Assembly: GCF_030247195.1 (NCBI RefSeq)
Contig: NC_080672.1
Coordinates: 71,093,771-71,157,770 of the forward strand
DNA length: 64,000 bases
DNA from: Topomyia yanbarensis
Lineage: Eukaryota; Arthropoda; Insecta; Diptera; Culicidae
Direction of reading: 5' to 3'
Part shown: in pieces, positions 19,906 through 30,419 of the stretch
Position numbering within the stretch: position 1 is the first letter of the stretch
Layout: every line of letters starts with the position of its first letter
The notes under the pieces: model-generated
Database searches by the model: none
The model's input: the letters and a program-made list of their open reading frames with translations, nothing else
What the model was told of the DNA's origin: nothing
Made by a program: the position numbers and the translations under genes

Positions 19906-20523
19906 TGCTGTTAATATTGTTGTTAGAACCATAAAAAAGCTATATGCAGATTATTGTGATATTTTCTTCCGATTTATCCATTGATGTATGCATATAAATC
20001 GAATTTTTCGATTTTCTATAGCAGGTGATAAACGATTCATTAAATTTACAACTTCAATATTTTATTCGCAAAGCAATAGTAATAAGTCGACTGTCCACCT
20101 TTTCAAAAAGCACTTTTTCGCATTATCTTTGATTTGATTTGCCTTTCGAAATTTCTCGCAATAATGTTGTCCAATGCTAATTTGATCGAAATAATATGCG
20201 AATAGGGAGTTCTAAGAATTATAAGAAATGTTTAATCACTCTGTTAGGTGGATTAAAAGCGTTTTTTCTAATTATAGTATGGAAAGTGATTCAGATAAAA
20301 ACAAACACCATATTTACAAGAATTAGTGGCTATTAAACAGAATCAAGTCAAATGAAAACCGAGTTACTTTCAGTTCTGTTGATTTTTCTGTTCAAGTTGA
20401 CTTTCCGTGTAGACAATGTAAGCGATCTGAATTTTTTCCAAACTAAATAGTTCATCTCAACGCTCAACCTTTTCGCCGTGACTCATCAACACCATTCACC
20501 AGCTTATTTCGTTGATTCCGCAG

Positions 20524-20606
20524 GCATCTCACCCAGCTACTTCGCACCAGGTGCTCCGTACCACTTAGGAAGTCATTTGTCACAAGCTAGTCCTCCCACG
20601 ACCCAG
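20524..20606 (+). CDS. Sox21b: Sox gene, next coding exon (83 bp)
   Basis: The acceptor ...GATTCCGCAG ends at 20523 and the donor CAG|GTAAGT is at 20606/20607. The first two bases (GC) complete the Gly codon left open by the exon at 1486. Then 27 codons follow, starting ISPSYFAPGAPYHLGSHLSQ, and the exon ends in phase 0. This Pro/Ser/Tyr-rich stretch fits the C-terminal part of a SoxB2 protein. There is no stop codon, so at least one more exon follows. The exact phase match and consensus splice sites support the call strongly. The paralogue name is less certain. Confidence 0.85.
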
Positions 20607-22878
20607 GTAAGTGCAATTATCTTGACTCTTCCTTTCCTGCTACCTAGTTGCCATTAAGAACCACACGCCTATGACTGAGACACGTCTAACGACGTTTCAC
20701 AATTTCCTAAAACGATTTGTTTCGGCCCCCAAACCGTTCCGTAGGATTCTGTCGTTTCTCACGCCACTCGATTTGTGGCGTTGTGATCCCGTCCGGTTGC
20801 TTGGGTGGATGAGTAGAGTGCCTCAGATAATCTAGATCCTAAATTGAATTGTCAGCTCGACAGGATCGACACTCAACACACCACTTGACGCTGAGCCTTG
20901 ATTGTGTTCGCACACAATAGGTCGAGCGTTGTGTCTCGAGAGCATAATTGGACTCACTTTCGAAGGTGGGAAGAGTACACATTTTTGACTGACGACTTGT
21001 CCTGATGTTAGGAATTACGATTTCTTAAAAACAACCTGAAATTACCTTTATCCCGTTTTGTTTGATTCAAAGAATCACAACAAACCAAAGAGTTGACGGG
21101 GAAACGAAGACGCGACAATGATTACGGCCAAGCCTACGCTAGATTTTGATCTTGAGCTGACGATTTGTCATCTCTGTCGGAGTTGGTACAACAGTTTTCT
21201 TCCCCCCCGCACCAACTGATGGCTGAAGTCTGTCACACGGGAATAATAAGTGATTTGTCATTGTGCTGCTCTCCACACGTTTCATTCACTGGCAGTCATT
21301 GGCGCAGGGAAGACATAATCGTTTAGTTTTCAATTCGTTATTACTATTTTAAAGGTATGACAAAAATACAATAGGTCTAATAATTGATTTCTTATTCCTA
21401 TTTTTAATTAATATTGTTTTAATTCTAAAGAACTCGAATAGGACTAAGTATTAATTTGATGCATCCCTAATGGACAGTTAACACGGTTTCTGGCCATTCG
21501 TTAGAATAAACCATCCCGGACCTGACCCACCAATTTATACATCGACCATCAGCCGATCGTATCGAAACAGGCACAAATTGATCAATTTATCCAGCGGACC
21601 GCGCACTTCCAACCAACTATTTATCAGTAGGCTCTTCCCCCCGATCAGTCATCAATCCACGGCGAGTGGGAATCCGGCAGCAGCGAACCCGTCGAAGATT
21701 ACCGCGTCCAAAACGGTTAAAGTGTTAAATCATCAAATTAATCTTGTAATCTTTTTAAAAGTATCTCCCGGCTCCCGTCTCCCCTCATCCCATCCACTAG
21801 CACGATCGATTGATGTCTTCATCGTCGTCGTTCTCTTCACGTGTGTGTTTGCAACCGAATCGGGCGCGCGATGATGGTGAAGCGTCTACTGTTTTAACCT
21901 TCGCTGATCGCTACTCGGTGCGGTGGAGGAACCGCATTGGTGGGGCAGGGGTTTTGGGATCGGAACGCCAGAAGGTGATCGGCTGTTTAATGAGTAGGTG
22001 AGAAAAAAGCAACCAGATGAAATAAAAATCTTCATCATAATCGGTTCCAATTACAGCTGATTTCACAGTCAAATCGTTTTCTATGGCAACGGACCCCGGG
22101 GCGCGAGAGAAAGAACGGGGAAACTGTTTGTTAGTCTCGGTTGTTTTCGCTTGGCCGTGTTATTTTTTTCACGAGCGTATACCTAGGTATTTGATTTGTG
22201 TTCGCAGTTGGCGAGAGTCGCTTACTGAAGAGGTGAATTAAAATGCAATTACGCTAATTAGGAAAATTCAGCAGCGTTGGTAGGAACACGCTGGTTGACA
22301 ATTTCTTGGCGTTTAAATCATAAAACGCATTCATTACAACGGGGTCTGTACTGTTAATGAGAATGGGACCTATCGAGATAATCCGAGCCAACATAGTATG
22401 ACCCAAGCATTTTTAATTTTTTATTTCAATGCGAAGATAAAGGATGTTTGGGACCAAATTGCATCACAAGCAAAAGTTCGTCAAAATTCACCCTTCAGTC
22501 GACCGTTTTTCGGGAAACAAAACAAAACATATGATTAAACTTTCTTCGTGTTTGTTTCATTCAGTTTAACCATATTCTCAGAGCCGCCCTAAAACTACAA
22601 GCCCCAAAAATTGAACAGGTAAAACAGCTAAAGAGCAAGAATGATAAAAAATGATTCCCAGCATTACATTTCTACTGCATACCAACCTGGTGCTCAATTT
22701 AAAATTTAAGCCCAATCAGTGAAACGTATTAAATTTATTTAGAAAAAAGTGGGGTTTCAAATATATGGAGAACAAAGACTTTTTCAGATTTCCACAGCCA
22801 GGTGTCCTTGCTGATGTCCAAGTACCGTCGAAAAACGCAAGCTGCTCTGAGAAGTTTTTTAAAAATTATTTATTTTTT
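20607..22878. other. Non-coding sequence downstream of the Sox exon
   Basis: Mostly single-copy-looking, moderately GC-rich DNA (about 20620-22350) that begins as intron. A possible terminal exon at 21649-21720 is described under findings. No transposon is recognised. Its closeness to a developmental gene makes enhancers plausible but unproven. Confidence 0.5.
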
Positions 22879-23957
22879 GCCTTTCTCATATAGAAAGGTT
22901 ATGCAATCACTCTGAAAAACGCCAACCTAATCCCGGCCCGGAGGGCCGAGTGTCATATCCCATTCGACTCAGTTCGTCGAGATCGGAAAAAGTCTGCATG
23001 TGTGTATGTGTGTGTATGTGTGTGTGTATGTGTGTATGTATGTATGTGCGTATGTGTCAAATAATGTCACTCATTTTTCTCAGAGATGGCTGTACCGATT
23101 TGCCCAAACTTAGTCTCAAATAAAAGGTGCAACCTTCCCATCGGCTGCTATTGAATTTTGGATCGATCGGAATTCTGGTTACGGAATTACGGGTTTCAGA
23201 GTGCGGCCACACAGAAATTTCTCATATAAACTATAGGAAAAATTAAAAATAGAATTTTTATTTTTGATGCTAAATGTGTTCAAGGTGCATGAAACGTCGA
23301 GATTTGATGCAAACTCGAAATAAAATTTGACGACGATTCACTTTTTTGGATTTTGGCACATTTTTGCCTTTCTCATATAGAAAGGTTATGCAATCACTCT
23401 GAAAAACGTCAACCTAATCCCAGTTTTTCGACTCGCATAGGGTTTCTGGATTTTAACAGGGGCGTAGTTGATGGTTTACGGAGAGGGGTTACACCCCCCC
23501 TCTACTGTTCACTCCCCTCCTTTAAAAATCTCCCTAAATCACCCCTCAGACCACCACCCCATCCAGCCCTCATACCCCTCCCTTTCAACCCCATCATCTT
23601 TAAACCAACACTATATCACAAAGCATACCAATTTAAGCTGGGGAGTCGTTCGTTCATGGGACTTTCGCCCTCTTCACATACCCACCCCCGCATGACAAAA
23701 TGAGTTAGCAAGCAGATAACATTGATCTAATGCTGATTAGGCTAATGGAGTATAATATTTTTTTGTTTCAAGTGTTTCACCGTCGACACGTAGCTCATCT
23801 TGTTCGTGGCTGGCATGCCATTGTGTAAAAGTGCAAAGTGTACTAAGAATGTAATGGACATTTCCACAATTATGTTGAACATAAAAAGCCTCCGTGCCAT
23901 AGTTTAGAGAAATGAGAAAGGCACAATTACACCGCTAGGTGGATTAAAACAGGTTTT
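22879..23957 (+). repeat. Dispersed mosquito repeat (CCTTTCTCATATAGAAAGG family), nested copies
   Basis: Two 5' ends begin with the palindromic CCTTTCTCATATAGAAAGG (22880 and 23368). One 3' end is at 23911-23957 (GAGAAAGGCACAATTACACC, then TAGGTGGATTAAAACAGG). Between them lie a TG/TATG microsatellite (22998-23055) and a conserved block (GATGGCTGTACCGATTTGCC, CATCGGCTGCTATTGAATTT). A C-rich stretch at 23490-23600 produces chance open frames. A non-autonomous, very abundant mosquito family. Confidence 0.75.
22998..23055. repeat. (TG)n/(TATG)n microsatellite inside the dispersed repeat
   Basis: Alternating TGTGTATG units, directly visible. Confidence 0.9.
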
Positions 23958-23969
23958 TTTCTGACTGTT

Positions 23970-24085
23970 AGTGGAAAACGGCCCAACACACTGCATGCGG
24001 TGATGGGAGTTCGAACTCAGGTGAGCTGCGTATTGTGTAATGTGCTTACCAACTACGGTATAGTCTTCCCAGGCGGTGAAATCTG
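23970..24085 (-). repeat. tRNA-derived SINE head (minus strand)
   Basis: On the minus strand an A-box-like TACCGTAGTTGGTAAGC (24047-24063) is followed about 30 bp later by a B-box-like GAGTTCGAACTCCC (24005-24019). This is the pol III promoter arrangement of tRNA-derived SINEs. It does not fold as a clean tRNA, so I do not call a tRNA gene. The 3' end of the SINE is not defined. Confidence 0.5.
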
Positions 24086-25629
24086 ACCTTCATAGTTGTA
24101 AGACGTTGTTTGAGGATTGAGAGTGCCTCCATCAAGAAAAAGGAATGTTGAAGTAGGGTGGATTAAATAGCCATTTTTGAAGCTTGGTTCAGAGTAGCAC
24201 TACCGTTTATAATTTCTGGATAAGTTGATTTAGTTTGTACATGTTTAGTTACATTGTTTCGTTAGGTGTTGCTCCTTACATGGCAGCTTCTTGGTGTTTC
24301 TGATATGATGAAACTGAACAGAGTCGACTTTCGACTTTGAAAAAAGCTAATTTTTCTTCTTTCAAACAATATACCATTTCGGTTACAGATGGCAAACATT
24401 GAAATCAATCGATATTATTTTGAGTCGCAGCGGGCAAATCGCTTTGAGATCCGTTTGTTTACATTGTTTTCTTCCGGAAAAGAAGTTCTTTGAAATATTG
24501 TCTCTTTTTGCAGGAAGTGATTTTTTTTATATATTCTGTTCAGACAGACGTTTTTTGCATTCGGGTAATTGTTACCGATTTGGGAATTTTAAGTAATAAT
24601 AATAGTATCTCTACTCAACAAATTGGTGTTTCGAAGACACCCATTAACATGTTCATTATTCGATACCTTAGTACCTTAGTTGCCACGTTAAGTTTGTTGA
24701 AAATTACTTTCAAAACGAAACATTTACTCGAATCTACCAATACGAGCGGTACAATTCGTTTCAATACCAGTAATGTAAAATAGTCTTTGTAAGCGTAGTA
24801 TACCAAACGTTTCATTGTTGTTGTTAAAAATAAATTGAAATTTGATTCAAAATGCTGATGTCAATGAAGTCAAAAATTGCGATCTTTTGAAGTGGGATAA
24901 ATGCTCGAAAACTTTTTCAACGTTCAAGATCACCTAATTTCATAATCCTTTACTTTGAAGGTTTGACAACTTCCAGAAGTTTTTCAACATAAACAGCGCA
25001 TGCTTTGATATAAAAATTTTAGTGATTAATTCTCATAGAGGTAATTATGGAGAATAAACCCTTCAAAAATATTTATAGACATGGTGCCTTCAGCAAAGTT
25101 TTTAATAATATCATTTTAAACAGTTTTGTTGAAAATATGAAGGCTACATGAATTCAGCATATCGACATATAAATGAACATGCTATATTTCTCCTTAGTAA
25201 CGAAAAATGTAGGCAAAAACTTTTTTTTCGGTACTACGAAGAATATTGTTTGAAACAATCATTGCGAGCTGAGAACACAAAACCTATAACTAAATTAGTT
25301 ATGGAACTTGCGTTTCGACTTCATCTCATCAAAATCCGACACTAACTTAGTGACAGGAATAAGCTAGCGCCAAATTGGTGCTAGCTCCAAAAAACGGAAA
25401 TACTCTTTGTGTTTCTGGGCCAACCCCTAGTCCTTTTAATATTTGGGAATTTTTTAAGCCAGTTCTATTAAATATATATATTTTTGTAAGCTTCACAGAC
25501 TCATACCTTGAATGCAATGTGAATTTATTGTTCGATTACCGCAGAAGAGATTTATCAAATACAGTAATTTCAGATTTTCCACTACTATATAGCTTACAAG
25601 TAAAAATACTTTGAATATGTGGGATACAC
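24086..25629. other. Non-coding stretch without recognised genes
   Basis: AT-rich DNA. The part at 24900-25130 (GGTAATTATGGAGAATAAA and neighbours) has weak similarity to the middle of the long-inverted-repeat element at 55418-57106, so it may be old repeat. No exon is supported. Confidence 0.5.
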
Positions 25630-25858
25630 CAGGAGCGGATCCAGAAAAAAATTTCGGAGGGGGTCCGAAATTACCATTTTGAAATGTTTATTGTATAATA
25701 CGTAATATGTAATACCCTCACTTTAAATCAATTTTGGTTGTCGAATCTGGTTTAGAACGAATTTAAAAAAAAAAGTATTTTAAGATTTCTCAAGAAGTTA
25801 AAAATTTTCGGGGGGGGGGGCTCGGACCCCCAGGACCCTCTCCCTGTATCCGCCACTG
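25630..25858. mobile_element. hAT-type MITE (229 bp)
   Basis: The ends CAGGAGCGGATCCAG and ...CTGTATCCGCCACTG are inverted repeats. The flanks are an 8-bp duplication with one mismatch, GGATACAC (25622-25629) and GTATACAC (25859-25866). CAG...CTG ends and an 8-bp duplication are hAT hallmarks. A related, diverged copy in reverse orientation is at 28953-29145. Confidence 0.75.
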
Positions 25859-25863
25859 GTATA

Positions 25864-27184
25864 CACTGAAACCTCCATTTACGAACTTGTTTTTACGTAA
25901 TATTCGATTTACGTAACTTTTTTAAGAACTAAATTCGAAATAACGAACTGTTTTTTCACGAACTAAGTTCGTAAAAAAAGTTTGAGGTGGTACAGTACAG
26001 TATTCACGTATTCTTAGCTAACTGTTACTAATCAAAGTTGGGTATTTTCGGAATGGGGTTGACGAATGCATGACAGAAATAGATATATTGAGCCATTTCG
26101 TAATCCAAGATGACGGCTTCCGGTTTTGATAAATTCTCTATAACCTCCACAATATGGGTATTTTCGGAATGGAGTTGACGAATGCATGACGGAAATCGAT
26201 ATTTTGAGCCATTTTGTAATGCAAGATGGCGACTTCCGGTTTGGATAAATTTTCTATAACCTAAACAACATGGGCATTTTCGGATTTGGATAATTATAGA
26301 GTAGATATAGATATAGTAATTAGTGATGATATGTTTATAGAAACTCTTGCTGAGCCGGTAGCTGATATTGGCCTTCAAAATCACGTCATTCCTCGATTTC
26401 CGTCATTTCCTTGTCAAGCCTGTTCCAAACATAGCTACAGTGAAAACTCTTTTTTAACAATTCCTTGGTGAATTTTAGGCTGATAAAACGGGGCACACCT
26501 CGACTGATTTTAAGAAGAAATGCAAAAGTTAGAAAATTGTCTATTTTCATCATCTGCTTGTCAATCCCATTCCAAAAATATTCACATTGTTAGGGTAAAC
26601 GAGAATTTTTCTCTGCTGGAGGTCGCCATCTTGGATTTCAAAAAGGTTCCAATTGTTCATTTTCATGTTAAACCTGTTCCAACAATTTCCCAAAAATTAG
26701 GGTTATCGAGAATTTTTCTCCACCGTCACCATCTTGGGTCTCAAAATGTTCCAATTGTCCATTTTCATTATCTACTTGTCAAGGCCGTTCCAAAAATACC
26801 CATATTGTTATGGTTATCGAGAACTTTTCTCAACCGGAAGTCGGCATCTTGGATTTTTAAAAGGTTCCATTTGTCCATTTTCTTCTCAAGCCCGTTCCAA
26901 AAATACCCATAATGTTATAGCTATCGAGAATTTTTTTCAACCGAGAATCGCCATCTTGAATTTCAAAAAGGTTCCTATTATTCATTTTCAGCATCTAATT
27001 GTCAAGCCCGTTGCCAAAACTACTCATACTGTTATGGTTATCGAGGACATGGCTCAACCAACGAATTTTAATAAGAATGTGGAGAAAACTTTTTTTACGA
27101 ACTAAATCCCAAGTAACGAACACTTTTTATACGAACTAATTCAATTTACGAACCACCGGTTTGGTTCGTAAATGGAACCTCCTG
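25864..27184. mobile_element. TA-flanked non-autonomous element carrying an inverted satellite array (pogo/Tigger-like ends)
   Basis: The left end CACTGAAACCTCCATTTACG and the right end CGTAAATGGAACCTCCTG are inverted repeats, each next to a TA. Subterminal regions (25864-25990 and 27080-27184) contain many ACGAAC/TTCGTA words. The core consists of ~116-bp units in one orientation (26039-26290) and ~110-bp units in the opposite orientation (26520-27070). There is no transposase. The pogo/Tigger assignment rests on the CA(C/G)TG-like ends and TA target only. Confidence 0.6.
26039..27070. repeat. Satellite units (110-116 bp) in head-to-head arrangement
   Basis: The left block repeats TGGGTATTTTCGGAATGG...CAAGATGGCGACTTCCGG at 26039, 26155 and 26271. 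The right block repeats the reverse complement, with GAGAA(T/C)TTTT anchors near 26601, 26708, 26819, 26923 and 27033. A single isolated unit recurs at 41778-41880. Open frames here are by-products. Confidence 0.75.
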
Positions 27185-27730
27185 TATTCATGTCTTTGAC
27201 AAAGTTGTTTGAACTAGTATTTTCGAAAACTTTGCTGGAGACATTAAGTCTCAACCGAAATCTGCTTGAAGAGTAAATTCTCTATAATTACTTCTAGGAG
27301 GATTAACCGCCAACATTACTCAAATATACACCATTAATAGCCACTAACTTGAAATATATTGAAATATTTATTAATTCCAAGCCTGCTTAGAGTCTATTCA
27401 TATAGTTGATAATACAACGAAAATCATCCTGACCTGCTCGAGACAAACTGTAAACGTCATTTATCATCAACTTCCAACTGGTTTCCGAAATGTTACTCTT
27501 GTTATTGACCATACCGAACTTTTGTCTAAACGCTGCGTAATCTAAAAAAATACATTTTCAGCAGTTGAAATGTATGCAAGTTTTCGGTGAGCTAGTTAAT
27601 CAACCTATTTAAACTTAGCTTCCCATTCGAAAAATTGTCTCTAATCCATATTTTGAAGCATCTTTCCAAAAATGAGCTCATAATAATTCGGACAGTTATT
27701 TTATTTTACATTGAAGTAATTTGACGACCA
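27185..27730. other. Non-coding stretch
   Basis: No gene or clear element. Short similarity to other unnamed intergenic repeats (GTAAATTCTCTATAATTACTTC). Confidence 0.4.
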
Positions 27731-27734
27731 AGGG

Positions 27735-28560
27735 ATTTCGGCTAAGGGATAAGTTACAAGATCCCCTTCCCACAATTTTCCAAAAGTCCTCATTACGCTT
27801 TAAACACGGTTTTCAATGTAGTGATCAGAGAATATTTTTCCAAAAATATTTAGTAGAATATGGAAATTTTGGCCACTTTTTTCCTTCATATCAACGGTCA
27901 AACGTTCGTTGTGCCGCTTCAAAACACGACTTACCGTAGATTGAACCGTTCCTAGATTTTCTCGGTACGTGCACAAAATTTGTTCAAGTCGTTGATGTTC
28001 TTCCATTTTCGCAACGTTTGCACAATTCCTTATGAAATCCATTGAACTAATTTCATCAACATTTCAACAGAAAATACGTAATGGAAAAAAAGATACAGCA
28101 ATTCTAAAGCGATGTAATTGGATTCCGTGCGCCCTTTAATTACAGCCTCTGCTTGATTCATAGGGTAAACAGCTTTATGGACCTGAAAGAGGAAAGGTGG
28201 CGTAGATTTCCAAGCCCATTAAACTGCCGAAGTTCGCACAGAAATATCTCGTGTGGCAGGCCATCTGTTCCTGTGCTTGCAGAGCGACATTTACAACGCA
28301 ACTTAAACCATCAACCAGAAAATATAGAAGTGCCTAAAAACGCCCTGCACCGTTTCTCAAGCAACACAATTGTTCGGTTCTGTTTTCGCCGGATTTGGCT
28401 CATACCATTATGGACAAAAGACTGGCGGAACATCAAGAAGATGCGAGAGACAGTTGTCAGTCAGAAACTGCTCAAAACTGTCGTTCTTCGGAAAACAAAT
28501 ATCTCGATGGCTTCTAGCAAACTTGCGTTGCGCGAGCTTTATAGAAAATAATGAGAAAAT
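27735..28560. pseudogene. Tc1/mariner (DD37E-like) transposase remnant in two opposed pieces
   Basis: The minus-strand piece (28042-27800) encodes the N-terminal helix-turn-helix region (MEEHQRLEQILCTYRENLGT, STVSRVLKRHNERLTV). The + strand piece (28140-28560) encodes catalytic-core similarity (KFAQKYLVWQAICSCACRA) and is homologous at DNA level to 35200-35400. The two halves point in opposite directions, so the gene is rearranged as well as frameshifted. Such transposases cut and paste at TA sites. This copy is dead. Confidence 0.65.
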
Positions 28561-28952
28561 GTAGAAGAAAATTTTTAGAAGTAAAACTCTTCAAAAATCA
28601 GTACTACCTTGATGGTGACTGTCAAGTTTAACGAAATTCGGATCTAGTGCTTAATCAGATACTCAGTAATATTTAAATTATAATCGATTCTAGTGACGAA
28701 AGCGTTCGATGGTATCATTTTGGACAAAATAATGTTCGTTATTTAAATGAAAACGTTTTGAAATGTACTTATATAATTCATATTTCTGTTGTAAGCCAGC
28801 GTCCTGTGCTTTCACATCATCACAAGGAGACGTGATCGGCCAAAATGACATTCCTATTTTAGCGACCATTCATAAACTACGTAACGCAAAATTGCCCAGA
28901 ATTGACTTCTCCTTCCCCCATCTAAAAAATTGTTACAAATTTCTTTAACCCC

Positions 28953-29145
28953 ACTAGTAGCGGATACAGGGAGAGGCTCCTGGAGGTTCGAACCCCATCT
29001 CGAAATTTTTTAACTCGTTCAGAACTCGTTCGTTCCAAGCTCAAAATCATTCCAAACCAAATTCGATCACTAAATCTGCTTTTAATTCAATGAGGCTATT
29101 ACATATTACGTATTGTACAAAGAACATTTCAAAATAATTACGCAC
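28953..29145 (-). mobile_element. hAT-type MITE fragment, related to 25630-25858
   Basis: It starts CACTAGTAGCGGATACAGGG and shares GGGAGAGG-TCCTGG-GGT, TTTTTAACT and ATTACATATTACGTATT with the reverse complement of the element at 25630-25858. The other end is missing. Confidence 0.65.
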
Positions 29146-29199
29146 TAAATCGATGTACGTTCTTTCATAGATAAAGATTAAACAGGAAACCGTCAGTCT

Positions 29200-30070
29200 A
29201 CTTTCTGCTTCTGCCCAAGTCAGACGTATAATCGAACCAAGTGAACAGCAACTAGCAACCTCTCGATCTAGTGTGCATTGTCTCGAGAACAAAGGAACCA
29301 TTTCATTTATTCTTGTCATCATGAGTAAAGTTGACGAAACAGCTCAGCTCCGACCCAACACAGCGGTCATTGACTTTAAATTCTGTTCAATATGACCGTG
29401 AAGTGGAATACCTGCTGAAGGTGAAGATGCAGCTTAGGCTTATGGAGGTTATCTATCTTCGGTATCATCATTTTCGCAATGCGGTATTGATTTCATTCAA
29501 TACGTTAGCCCTAGCCGAACGTTTCGTTTTGCAGAACACTTGAAGCACGTGGCTGGAAGTGAAAAAATTCAAATTAAGATTCCCGTGAGAAATTTTTTTC
29601 CCGGGTACACCTTCAAATTGTGGGGGATCGAAAAACCTATCCCATCCCACTTGACTATAAAACTCAAAACCCACGACGCTACTATTAATCAAACTACGTT
29701 ATGCACCCTCGAGGGACAAACTCCTACGTGCAAGTATTGTAATCAGACAGCGCACCACGGACACCCTTGCGCGGACGATACAAAGGAAAATGCATCTCTA
29801 CCGAAACCTGAACCACAAACGGTTGCCAAATTTGTGGCAGCTGTTCATTTCATATTGACAACCGCAAAAGCAGCATCCATCACCCCAAAAACAATTTTAG
29901 CTAGCTTCGTCCTTGAAAAGGTTTTGAGGCTCCGCCCAATTCAAACTCGAATTGATGCACACGCCGTGAATCTCAACTTCACGTGTGGGCACGTAAACCC
30001 GATACACTACACCGTTGTGAAAGGTCTAGCAATATCATTTGCCGTGCATGAAAATGATTTTAACTATTAG
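29200..30070 (+). pseudogene. LINE ORF1 remnant with CCHC zinc knuckle
   Basis: After a probable 5' UTR, an ATG at 29321 opens a frame that breaks quickly. Frame 29331-29543 then carries EVIYLRYHHFRNAVLISFNT, typical of ORF1 of a common mosquito LINE lineage (Jockey/LOA-like). A shift near 29540 leads to a second frame (to 30070) with IPSHLTIKLKTHD and the knuckle CKYCNQTAHHGHPC (CX2CX4HX4C). The final part (PEPQTVAKFVAAVHF) is related to 50690-50975. No ORF2 follows. Broken in at least two places. Confidence 0.7.
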
Positions 30071-30123
30071 ACCTTAACGGGAGTATTTGTCTAGGAAATT
30101 CATTTATGCAAGCGGCTTAGAGC

Positions 30124-30411
30124 CAGGGTTGCCACTATTTTTGAAACAAAATCTGGCAGTGGAACTAAAAATATCTGGCAGATTTTTGTCACTTGACAGC
30201 AGCATCAAAGTCATGAAAATTTGACATACATTTCAGTCTTCATACAACGTGCATCAAACGATTTTTGCTAAATTTGGGATAATATTACTCAAATTTTCGA
30301 AAATTGTGCCCTATAATTTAAAAATTTGGCAGAATGAGAGGTTTGTCTTTTGTCTGGAAAAAGCTAAAAACTCTGGCTGCGCCAGATTAGTCTGACTTAA
30401 TGGCATCCCTG
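30124..30411. mobile_element. hAT-type MITE (288 bp)
   Basis: The ends CAGGGTTGCCA and TGGCATCCCTG are inverted repeats with one mismatch. The flanking 8-bp duplications are CTTAGAGC (30116-30123) and CCTAGAGC (30412-30419), 7 of 8 matching. CAGGG ends and 8-bp duplications are typical of hAT elements. Non-coding. Confidence 0.8.
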
Positions 30412-30419
30412 CCTAGAGC

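Larger units (their letters stand above)
1487..20523 (+). other. Large Sox intron (19,037 bp), phase 1
   Basis: Bounded by the donor GTTAGT at 1487 and the acceptor ...TTCCGCAG ending at 20523. The split Gly codon is completed exactly across it (G + GC). It has grown by transposon insertion: an R1-like LINE of about 5.5 kb, an 8.9-kb LTR element, a small MITE, and AT-rich simple-sequence arrays. Confidence 0.8.

Noticed and set aside
23353..23703. 116-codon Pro-rich + strand frame
   Set aside because: It arises from a C-rich low-complexity segment within a dispersed repeat.
23970..24085. tRNA gene candidate
   Set aside because: A- and B-boxes are present, but no complete cloverleaf could be formed. 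Called a SINE head instead.
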